From the NCBI GenBank assembly GCA_039029195.1, contig JBCCGR010000036.1, forward strand, positions 1 to 44,757: DNA of 44,757 nucleotides, read 5' to 3'. Positions 8,731 through 17,500 of the stretch are shown here, in pieces. Within the stretch, counting starts at the first letter, position 1. Each line of letters starts with the position of its first letter. A program made the position numbers and the translations under genes. Source of the DNA: JBCCGR01 sp039029195. GTDB lineage: Bacteria; Pseudomonadota; Alphaproteobacteria; Rhizobiales; Rhizobiaceae. The notes beneath the pieces were generated by a model. It had not been told where the DNA came from and ran no database searches. It saw nothing but the letters and a program-made list of their open reading frames with translations.

Positions 8731-9374
8731 TTCACATACACCCATTCGGCAAAGTGGATTCCAAGACCGTTACCGGCCGATTGATTTATTCCCAGCGACG
8801 CGGCCAGAGCGACTTGGTCAGTACTCGGTTCCGAGGGTTGAAACTCCGCTTTACAACCTTTCGCGGCAGCATCAAGCTTTACACCCTTCAACCCGTCCCT
8901 GTGCAGAACGGCAATATAGTATGTCGGATCATATACCGCGTACCGAAACGTCTTTCCCTTGCCACCCAAGGGCTTAGCAAACGGTGTCTCAAACCGGATC
9001 GCCAATTGTTCATTCTCGATTGATGCGGCTACCGGCTTGGCAGATCCGAACTTCGTGGGTTCAGCGCTTTCGTGCACCACCGTGAAATAGTCTTCCTGAG
9101 ACATGTTGGTCAGCAATCGCCCGAGCATATCGATCAGTTCAGCCTTATCGAACTTGCCATCACCGTTCTGATCCTGACCCTGGATGAGGTAGGCGGTGAA
9201 AAGCGCATCAAATACCCACTCCTGCCTCAGACCGACCGCCTTGCCCGAGGAATCGAACATCACATCCACTTTAAGATCGATAAACTGATGCGGATGTGCT
9301 GACGCAACGCTGCCGCTTGCGACAAACATCAAGAATCCGGCAAGCATGCCCGCAATCGAGCCTGGAAGTTTCAT
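8724..9374 (-). CDS. DUF1007 periplasmic metal-transport protein, copy A
   Basis: A 216-residue DUF1007 protein with a Sec signal peptide ending ASGSVASA before the mature N-terminus HPHQFIDLKVDV, a His pair suited to metal binding. A perfect 12-residue EF-hand-like loop, DQNGDGKFDKAE, lies in the first half. The conserved end GLGIHFAEWVYVKC closes the protein. ATG 9374 is chosen because AGGGAA lies 7 bases upstream and it gives a clean signal peptide. DUF1007 proteins typically sit with NicO-type or ABC metal permeases; here the stop codon overlaps the NicO start. It probably hands metal to or from the permease, which is inference. It is clearly a duplicate of the gene at 9471-10115. Confidence 0.85.
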   Translation of the reverse strand: MKLPGSIAGMLAGFLMFVASGSVASAHPHQFIDLKVDVMFDSSGKAVGLRQEWVFDALFTAYLIQGQDQNGDGKFDKAELIDMLGRLLTNMSQEDYFTVVHESAEPTKFGSAKPVAASIENEQLAIRFETPFAKPLGGKGKTFRYAVYDPTYYIAVLHRDGLKGVKLDAAAKGCKAEFQPSEPSTDQVALAASLGINQSAGNGLGIHFAEWVYVKC

Positions 9375-9470
9375 TTGCCGTTCCCTGTGATTGTCGCCTG
9401 TCTCAACCGACAATAGCGTATGGAGTCACAATTCAATAAATTATGGCGACAGTGCGGACGACCCTGGTGC

Positions 9471-10115
9471 TCAACACTTTATATTGACCCATTCGGCAAA
9501 ATGAATGCCGAGACCGTCACCCGCCGTTTCACCCTTGTCGAGAGAAATGGCGAGCGCCATTTTTTCCGGATCGGGATCGGGTGGCACAATTTCGTGTCCG
9601 CAGGATTTGGGAGCATCTTTAAGCTTCACAACATCGTCGCCATCATCATGCTGCATCGCCACGTAAAAAGTCGGATCAAATGTTGCGTATCTGAACTCTT
9701 TGTTTGGCCCGCCGACGGGAGTTTTAAATGGAATGAGAAACTGCACCCTTAGTTGGTTGTTTTCCATTTCCGTTTTCAGCGCAGTCGCGGTTTTGAACTT
9801 CGTAAGATTGCCGTCCTGCTCTACGAGAGTAAAATAGCTCTCCTTCCCGATATTCCCGAGAATTTCGACCAGTAGCGCGTCCAGAGCCTGCTTGTCCGGT
9901 TTGCCATCGCCGTCCTTGTCGAGCCCTTCAACCGCAAAGGCGGTGAAAAATTCATCGAATAGCCAGTTCTGTCGCATGGCCACGGCCTGACCCGACTTGT
10001 TGAACAGGACATCAATCCGCATTTGGATAAATTCGTGAGGATGAGACCATGCCGAGGTAACCGTTGCACAGATCAGTGCAAACCCGGTCAGTGGTCCAGC
10101 CAGACGGTATGACAT
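9471..10115 (-). CDS. DUF1007 periplasmic metal-transport protein, copy B
   Basis: A 214-residue paralog of copy A, aligned over its whole length: mature start WSHPHEFIQMRIDVLF, WLFDEFFTAFAVEG, and end GLGIHFAEWVNIKC. The EF-hand-like loop is degraded (DKDGDGKPDKQA) because the last position, normally Glu, is Ala. The signal peptide is residues 1 to about 24. ATG 10115 is preceded by GGGAGG at about 8 bases. It is the first gene of the minus-strand module, with 96 bases separating it from copy A, so the promoter should lie in the 199-base gap upstream (10116-10314). No Zur, NikR, Fur or cobalamin-riboswitch signature could be recognised there. Confidence 0.85.
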   Translation of the reverse strand: MSYRLAGPLTGFALICATVTSAWSHPHEFIQMRIDVLFNKSGQAVAMRQNWLFDEFFTAFAVEGLDKDGDGKPDKQALDALLVEILGNIGKESYFTLVEQDGNLTKFKTATALKTEMENNQLRVQFLIPFKTPVGGPNKEFRYATFDPTFYVAMQHDDGDDVVKLKDAPKSCGHEIVPPDPDPEKMALAISLDKGETAGDGLGIHFAEWVNIKC

Positions 10116-10314
10116 GGGCCGAAGCCTCCCAATTCATACGAAAGATTTTGCACGAATATCGCGAAGAGTTTGGCGATTCGATGGAGAATTATCCAATTCC
10201 ACTCGACATGCAAATCCTGACAGTAAATTGTATGCGAATGTATCCGGCAAAAGCGGGTCGACGCGCTTGCATTCCTGTTAGCAGTTTACCAGCGCCGCGA
10301 TTAGAAAGTCAGAC

Positions 10315-11787
10315 TTGAACGAATCTCAGCAGCACAAGTCAGTGAAAAGTCCGTCGGCGGAAATGCTCGGCGGTGCAGTGATGCTCACGCTGATCGCCAC
10401 TCAACTGATCTATCTGCTCAGTGGTTTTGCGATTGCCGACTGGCTGTCGATCGCACTGGTCCTGGCTATACCGGTCGTCTTTTTCAAGAGCCTGGGCAGG
10501 CGCGAGTTCTATCTGATGGCAGTCTGCGGCGCGCTGGCCATCGCCGGAGTGTTCAGCGATCAGTCGCTTCTGTCATTAACGCACGATGGATTGTCCCGGT
10601 CAGCCTATCTCGCCAGCTTTATATTGTTGATGGCAATGCTGCGCGAAGGCGCTGTGCACTCGGATTCGGTGCGAACGATCGGTGCGTATCTGACCAAACA
10701 ACCCTCGAGCAGACGCTTTCTTGCAATCTTTTCCGGGGCACACTTCCTTGGCGTGCTGATCAATCTGGGTTCGCTGGCACTGTTCGCGCCAATCATTCAA
10801 CGCGGTGTTCGGGCGGAACTGAAGGATCCGCAGAACCTTGATGATATCAGTGTCGTGCGAGAGCGGCGGCAGCTCGCTGCTGCCTTTCGCGGTTTTTCCT
10901 GGTTCCTGCTGTGGGCTCCAACGGCTGTGACCCAGGCTGTGATGCCCACTCTAATGGACGGTATTGATGCACTGCGATTGATGGGGACAGGCCTTGCACT
11001 CGCCCTGTTGATGACATTGATCAGTTGGGCAGAAGACAGTCTGCGTTGGCGTCCATTGAGAGCCCGTTTGATCCGCGAAGGACGATTGCCAACAGAAGTA
11101 TCCCCACCAGTTCCGTTTTCCGAAATCGGCCGCTTTGCGGCCATGTGTGCGGCTCTTATTTTTACCGTTTTCGGTTTGGTCGAAGTGCTGGATATGACAA
11201 TTATTCCTGCCGTAATGTGCGCTGCGCCGGTGATCGTCGCTCTTTGGGTTATGGTTCAGAACTGGCGAACCAGTGCGGCGGAACCACTCCGCGCCACGGT
11301 AAAACGCCTCGGTGAAATCTCATTTGTCTCCTTTCCGGGATATTCTCGAGAGACAGTGTTCATCGCCTGTGCCGGATTCATAGGCACTGTTGGGGGCAAA
11401 CTCGTGCCAGCGGCAGCACTTGCTGCAGCGATTGACCTTGAAAATCTCTCAGCCACCACCGTTTTACTGTCCCTCACCGCGAGCGTCTGGGTGATGGGGC
11501 TTGTTGGATTGAGCCCGATCACCATGGCGATCTTTCTCGCTTCACTCATTGCGGAAGTGCCTCAAATGCCGGTCGATGTGACCTGGGCAGCGTTGGCTAT
11601 CGCGGCAGGCACGGCTGTTTGTACAACGGGCGCACCATTTTCCTCCGGCGCAGTTCTGATGTCCCGCATATCCGGCATTTCGCCCGTCAAACTGACCCTG
11701 CAGTGGAATGGCGCCCATACGGTCTTGTCATTCGTCGTGTTGGGAATTGTCTATTTCATTCTTGTAAATTTCCAGGTCCACCGTTGA
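10315..11787 (+). CDS. Polytopic membrane protein, possible ion/anion transporter
   Basis: A hydrophobic protein of up to 490 residues with about 11-12 predicted TM segments in two halves joined by a hydrophilic loop (around residues 240-265). The last third, with GLSPITMAIFLASL and TTGAPFSSGAVLMSRISGISP, resembles the re-entrant and final TM pattern of the ion transporter superfamily (ArsB/NhaD/DASS-like permeases). That is a weak pattern match, not a recognised family. The start is uncertain: TTG 10315 is the longest, with GTG 10342 and ATG 10363 in frame, and none has a strong ribosome binding site. It is divergent from the DUF1007 operon and lies 90 bases before the ribokinase gene, so it could share a promoter with either neighbour group. 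Confidence 0.6.
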   Translation: MNESQQHKSVKSPSAEMLGGAVMLTLIATQLIYLLSGFAIADWLSIALVLAIPVVFFKSLGRREFYLMAVCGALAIAGVFSDQSLLSLTHDGLSRSAYLASFILLMAMLREGAVHSDSVRTIGAYLTKQPSSRRFLAIFSGAHFLGVLINLGSLALFAPIIQRGVRAELKDPQNLDDISVVRERRQLAAAFRGFSWFLLWAPTAVTQAVMPTLMDGIDALRLMGTGLALALLMTLISWAEDSLRWRPLRARLIREGRLPTEVSPPVPFSEIGRFAAMCAALIFTVFGLVEVLDMTIIPAVMCAAPVIVALWVMVQNWRTSAAEPLRATVKRLGEISFVSFPGYSRETVFIACAGFIGTVGGKLVPAAALAAAIDLENLSATTVLLSLTASVWVMGLVGLSPITMAIFLASLIAEVPQMPVDVTWAALAIAAGTAVCTTGAPFSSGAVLMSRISGISPVKLTLQWNGAHTVLSFVVLGIVYFILVNFQVHR

Positions 11788-11876
11788 CGAGGACAAAGAG
11801 CGGCTGTTTGATCCAGACTTCATTATTTCACGCCTCAGCATCAACTGGGGTGATCAGGTTTGACCGGGCGGAGTAA

Positions 11877-12809
11877 ATGAGTTCATCCAACAGTGTCACA
11901 GTCCTTGGCGTCTTTGTTGCCGACACAACCTACAGAGCAGAACGCCCCCCACGGATGGGCGAGACAATTCTAGGAAATTCTTTCGCGTTGGGGCCCGGAG
12001 GCAAGGGTTCAAACCAATCAGTTGCCATTGGTCGGCTGGGAACGCCTGTGAACTTCATCTCCCGTCTCGGCGATGATGATTTTGCCGCGATGGCAACCAA
12101 GATATGGAGCGAAGCGGGTGTCACGCCGGTCGTGACCCGAGATCCGGAAAACTACACCGGTGCGGCTTACATCTTTGTGGATGAGGCAACCGGCGACAAT
12201 GCAATCATCATCTGTCCGGGTGCCGCTGCTGATATCAGTGTTGCCGATGTCGAAGCGCAACGGCACACCATTGAAGGGTCAGCCGTCTTTGTCACCCAGT
12301 TGGAGCAGCCGCTTGGGGCTGCTCACAGGGCTTTGGAAATCGCCCGAAAAACAGGTGTGAAAACCATCCTAAATCCCGCGCCTGCTGCAGAGTTGAGCGA
12401 CGATATGCTCGCGCTGTGTGACTTCGTCACTCCCAATGAGACAGAAACGGAAGAACTGACCGGCCTGAACGTATCGACGATTGAAGAAGCCCGGCAAGCG
12501 GCGGACGCCCTGCTGAAGCGGGGACCCGGCGCCGTCATTCTTACACTTGGAGAGCAGGGGGCTTTGTATCACACCGCAGAGACCTCTGAACTTGTTCCAG
12601 CGATCAATGCTGGCCCGGTGGTCGAAACAACGGGCGCCGGTGATGCGTTCAATGGTGGATTTGCCTCCGCGCTTGCCAGCGGAAAATCGGAGTTGCAAGC
12701 GGTGCGATATGGATGTGCGGTGGCCGGTCTTTCGGTCACACGACCCGGCACCGCACCGTCAATGCCAAGCGCCAGTGAGGTGGCAGAACTGATGAACAGG
12801 CAAGCGTGA
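11877..12809 (+). CDS. rbsK: Ribokinase (PfkB family)
   Basis: A 310-residue PfkB-family sugar kinase of ribokinase type, phosphorylating D-ribose (or a close sugar) with ATP in the cytoplasm. The N-terminal sugar-binding signature is GPGGKGSNQSVAIGRLG (residues 39-55). The C-terminal signature TTGAGDAFNGG carries the catalytic base Asp256 in the anion hole. LNPAPA and VTPNETE, typical of ribokinases, are also present. ATG 11877 is preceded by GCGGAG. It sits 10 bases before the acyl-CoA synthetase gene and is probably co-transcribed with it. No ribose ABC transporter is adjacent, so another furanose or nucleoside sugar is possible. Confidence 0.88.
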   Translation: MSSSNSVTVLGVFVADTTYRAERPPRMGETILGNSFALGPGGKGSNQSVAIGRLGTPVNFISRLGDDDFAAMATKIWSEAGVTPVVTRDPENYTGAAYIFVDEATGDNAIIICPGAAADISVADVEAQRHTIEGSAVFVTQLEQPLGAAHRALEIARKTGVKTILNPAPAAELSDDMLALCDFVTPNETETEELTGLNVSTIEEARQAADALLKRGPGAVILTLGEQGALYHTAETSELVPAINAGPVVETTGAGDAFNGGFASALASGKSELQAVRYGCAVAGLSVTRPGTAPSMPSASEVAELMNRQA

Positions 12810-12819
12810 GGCAGGTACC

Positions 12820-14349
12820 ATGTCAGACTTTCTCAAAGTTGATCTAATTGCTCACAATGCGCGACGTAACCCCAACAAGCTGGCGTTGATTGATCTTCCA
12901 TCCGGGCGACGTCAGACCTATGTCCAAATGTCGGAGCGCGTTGGACGGCTTGCGCATCACCTTCATTCGCTCGGTGTTTCGGAAGGCGATCGCGTCGGCT
13001 TCTTTGCGCTCAATTCCACTGATATTCTGGATCTCACCTTCGCTGTGTGGCGCCTAAAGGGAGTGGTGCTCGCTCTCAATTTTCGCCTCACCGCAGCAGA
13101 GCTCAAGTTCATCGTGGATGATGCGTCACCGGATGTTGTGGTGTTTGATCGCGAGCTGTCCGGCGTTCAGGCTGACCTGGCGGAAACTACAAACGTAAAG
13201 CACTGGATCGAAACGGATGGGATGGGTGGGTCGTCGGATTTTGAAGACGCCATCGATAACGCTTCAGACAGCATCCTTGAAAGCCCTGATCAGGCGTTGT
13301 CGGCGCAAGCCATGCTGATGTACTCGTCTGGCACCACAGGCCGTCCCAAGGGTGTCATCATCACCCATGCCATGCTGCATTTTTCAGCGGCAGCGGGACA
13401 GATGCCCGGCAAGGGAAGCCAGGACAGCGTTTCGCTTGCGGCCATGCCGTTGTTTCACATCGCGGCCATGAATGTCAGTTGCCTTCCCTATATGTCGGCA
13501 GGTGCCACGGCGATCGTAATGCGCCAGTTCGAACCGGGCGCTGTGCTGGACGCGATATCCGATCCGGCACTGGCCGTTTCTCATTTTTTCGCGGTGCCCG
13601 CAGCATTCAATGCGATGCGCCAGCACCCGCAGTCGGCCACCAGCGATTATTCAAGACTGGTGACCGTCGCGTCCGGTGCTGAAACGGTGCCGGAGCCGTT
13701 GGTTCGCTGGTGGGGCGAGTATGGTATCACGGTGCAAGAGGGGTATGGTCTTACCGAGACCGCCGGGCAGGGTTGTTTTCTGGCCTTTGAAGATGTTGCC
13801 GACAAAACCGGTTCAGCTGGCCGTTCCCTGATTCATTCCCGCCTGAAAATCATGGCGGATCCGGACCGGGAAGCCGATGATGACGAGCCGGGTGAAATCT
13901 GGATCAAGGGCAATGTGGTCACACCGGGATATTGGAATCGTCCCGAAGCAACCGCCGAAGCCATTGTGGATGGCTGGTTCAAAACCGGCGACATTGGTCG
14001 GCGGGATGCGGGAGGTTACTTCTACATTGAGGACCGTGTGAAGGACATGTACATCTCGGGTGGGGAGAACATCTATCCCGCGGAGATTGAGAGCCTTTTA
14101 TATGAGCTGGATGAAATCAGGGAAGTCGCGGTCATCGGACTGCCGGACGAAAAGTGGGGTGAAATCGGGTGTGCCATTGTCGCTCTGAAAGAGGGACAAT
14201 CGCTGTCACTTGAAACAATTCTCAGTCACTGCGAAGGCCGATTGGCGACCTTCAAGCACCCGGCGCATCTGAAGTTTGTTGAAGTTCTACCCCGCAATGC
14301 CACGGGAAAGGTTCTGAAGTTTCAACTTCGAACGCAATTCGGAAGCTAG
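12820..14349 (+). CDS. AMP-dependent acyl-CoA synthetase/ligase
   Basis: A 509-residue member of the adenylate-forming (ANL) superfamily that activates a carboxylic acid with ATP and joins it to CoA. The P-loop-like signature is MLMYSSGTTGRPKGVIITH (residues about 167-185). A5 is GYGLTETAG, and the A7-A8 hinge has TGDIGRRDAGGYFYIEDRVKD and YISGGENIYPAEIE. The A10 lysine is in PRNATGKVLK near the C-terminus. The length is typical of medium- or long-chain acyl-CoA ligases. It follows rbsK by 10 bases. The chain-length or substrate specificity (fatty acid, aromatic acid or side-chain acid) cannot be read from the motifs. Confidence 0.88.
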   Translation: MSDFLKVDLIAHNARRNPNKLALIDLPSGRRQTYVQMSERVGRLAHHLHSLGVSEGDRVGFFALNSTDILDLTFAVWRLKGVVLALNFRLTAAELKFIVDDASPDVVVFDRELSGVQADLAETTNVKHWIETDGMGGSSDFEDAIDNASDSILESPDQALSAQAMLMYSSGTTGRPKGVIITHAMLHFSAAAGQMPGKGSQDSVSLAAMPLFHIAAMNVSCLPYMSAGATAIVMRQFEPGAVLDAISDPALAVSHFFAVPAAFNAMRQHPQSATSDYSRLVTVASGAETVPEPLVRWWGEYGITVQEGYGLTETAGQGCFLAFEDVADKTGSAGRSLIHSRLKIMADPDREADDDEPGEIWIKGNVVTPGYWNRPEATAEAIVDGWFKTGDIGRRDAGGYFYIEDRVKDMYISGGENIYPAEIESLLYELDEIREVAVIGLPDEKWGEIGCAIVALKEGQSLSLETILSHCEGRLATFKHPAHLKFVEVLPRNATGKVLKFQLRTQFGS

Positions 14350-14540
14350 TCTCGGTAGATCAAGGCGCAGAGAATATCAAGCCGAAGTGTGTACTAAGTC
14401 GCAGTCCTGACCAGATTGAATGTTCACACTGAATGAAGAGTATTTTTGATTGCCCAATTATCGGTGCAATCTTGAAATAATACGTGATCACACGCTGGCC
14501 TTTCCGGCTGAGTATACGCGCCAAAAGAGGGATGACGCGA

Positions 14541-17500
14541 ATGATACGGGTTTTGAAAGCGGTTGTTTTGCCGATTGTTTTGACGGTGGTCTTGGGCATC
14601 TTTTCAATTGCCACTGCGCAGGAACGTCAAATCATCCTGCACGAGAACAGCGACTTTTACGGTTTTGATCTTCTCACCGAAAAAGACGTGTCGCTGGATC
14701 AATGTAAGGCAAGCTGCCTTCGAAACCTCGGCTGCATGGCGTTCACTTACAATCAATCTGCGCGCTTCTGTTTTCTGAAATCGGACTTTGGCAAACGCAA
14801 CACTTTTGAAGGCGCAATCGCCGGACGCGTGGCAACGGTCTCCGGTGGTGAGGACATTGGCCACGCACCGCCGCTTTCATTCGTTCCCTCTTACATGAAA
14901 AATGCTGCAGCCAATTTCCTGAAGGCCGTCGACAAGCCTCCGCAAAAGTCTGCCGGCCTCGGGTTCACCTACATGGTCAATACCGGTGCGCAGAAACTCG
15001 CGGCGGGTGAAACAAAATCTGCGGTAAACTTCTACTTCTCAGCCCTCAAAGTGGATCGCAGCAATGTTTCCGTCTGGTTGAAACTGGCGGACGCGGCTCT
15101 TGCTCACAAGACAAACAAATCTTCCGAACGCCGGACCTATCACAGCTATGCTGTGACCGGCGGGCTGAAGGCCTATGACTTCTCCAGAACGCGTGTGGAT
15201 CGTGCCGCAGCACTGGCGATGATCGGAAGAGCACTGGTTGCACAAAACCAGCAGAAGATCGCGCTCACAGCGTACAAACAGAGTCTGGAGTTGAACGATC
15301 TTCCCGAAGAACGGCGTATTTTTGCTGATCTTCGCGAGAAATATGGTTTCCGCGTCGTCAAGCACACCGTTGATTCCGATAGCCGAACGCCGCGTGCCTG
15401 CATCCAGTTTTCCGAGCAGCTTGCATCCAGCGGTGTCGATTATGAAAACTATGTCCGCATCGACGGGCAGCCGCCAAAGTCGGTGTCTGCCAGCGGCAAT
15501 CAGGTGTGTGTCGACGGCCTCACCCATGGTGGCACATATGCTGTGACTGTGCGTCGGGGGCTGCCATCCAAGGCTGACGATCTGACGCTCAAGACGGTTG
15601 AACTCGATATCTATGTCCGGGATCGCGAATCCGGCGTGCGGTTCACCGGCAGCAACTTTGTGCTGCCCTACCATGCGCGGCGCGGCATCCCTCTGGTTTC
15701 CGTCAACTCCACGAGCGCAAATCTGAAACTCTTCCGTGTTGGAGATCGTGCGCTGACAGAAATCCTCCGGGACTCCCGGTTCCTGCAGCAGCTCAACGGC
15801 TATCGTGCTGACAATCTTGCCGAATCTGTGGGTGAGAAGGTCTGGAGTGGTTCGGTTTCCATAAAACCCGAGCTCAACAAGGAAGTGACCACCAGCATTC
15901 CAGTCGACGAAATGCTGCCTGAGCGCAAGCCCGGCGTCTATGTGATGACGGCAAAGTCATCTACATCAAAGCGCGAGAGCTATGAAAATCAGGCAACCCA
16001 GTGGTTCCTGGTTTCCGACATCGGTCTCACAAGCTACGCCGGAAAAGACAGCCTGTTGGTTCACACGCGGTCTTTGGCGTCAGCCAAACCCATGGGGAGT
16101 GTGGAACTCACCCTTATCGCCCGCAACAATGAAGTACTGGGCTCCGTTACCACAGACGCGGATGGTGCGGCGAAGTTTGATGCTGGCCTCATTCGCGGCA
16201 CAGGTGGATTGGCGCCGGTTTTGCTCACGGCAAAGCGCGGCAATGATGATTTCGTGTTCCTGCAAATGGATCAGGCCGGGTTTGACTTTTCTGATCGCGG
16301 CGTAACGGGTCGGGATGTCCCCAAAGGCATCGATGCTTACGCCTGGACGGAGCGCGGCATTTATCGTCCCGGCGAAACCGTTCACGTGGCCGCGCTGGTG
16401 CGCGATTCCGGCGCGAAGGCCATTCGCGACCTGCCACTCACTTTCATCTTCAAACGTCCGGATGGTGTTGAAGAACGCCGTATCGTGGATGATGGGGTGG
16501 CCCTCGGCGGCTATGGCGTGCAACTGCCTTTGAGCGGCAACGCCAAACGCGGCACCTGGAACCTGTACGTCCATGCGGACACCAAGGCTCCACCGCTGTT
16601 TGAGCAGCGTTTTCTGGTTGAGGATTTTCTGCCCGAACGGACTGATTTCGAAATCACTATCGATGGATCGGCAATATCAGAAAATCAGCCGGTTCAGGCG
16701 AAAATCAACGGCAAGTATCTTTATGGCGCACCCGCTGCGGGCCTCGCGCTTGAGGGTGAACTGGTTATCAAAACAAGTCGCAAGCGTGACGGATTTACTG
16801 ACTACGTTTTTGGCCTGGCAGACGAGCGCAACAACTCTGTCCAGCGCAATTCGCTCGGGCAACTGACGCCGCTCAATGAAACCGGAGAAAGCACCATACC
16901 GGTGGTGCTGGCCAAGACGGCATCAACGTCCCGTCCTCAAACGGCTGATCTTGTGGTGCGCATGCGTGAGCAGAGCGGGCGAGCAATAGAACGCACGCAG
17001 ACGATATCCGTTCTCCCGTCCAACACTATGATTGGGATCAAACCCGGATTTCAGGGTGGGCAGGTTGCCGAAGGCGGCACGGCCCACTTCGATGTGATTG
17101 CGGTTGATCGGCAGGGCAATCGTGCGGATTTGAGAGGTGTGCGCTGGTCGCTCGTCAAAATCGAGCGGAACTACCAATGGTACCGAAACGGTTCGTCTTG
17201 GCGCTATGAATCCTTCAATGTGGAGAACAAGGTTGCCGATGGCGTTGTCGATTTGACCGCATCAGATGCGGCCAAACTCTCCATGTCGGTGGGCTGGGGG
17301 CGCTACCGGCTTGACATGGAATCCGATACTGCCGGAAATCCGGCAAGCAGTTTGCTCTTCAATGCAGGCTGGTATGTAGAGACCAAATCCACAGACACGC
17401 CGGATGGACTTGAGATTGCCCTCGACAAGGAAACTTATCGTGCAGGTGACGTTGCCCGGCTGAAGGTTTCCCCCCGTTTTGCGGGCGAACTGCAGGTGGC

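Noticed and set aside
10116..10314. Zur, NikR or cobalamin-riboswitch control of the metal module
   Set aside because: Only partial TGTAT-like direct repeats and single half-sites are visible; none matches a known consensus well enough.
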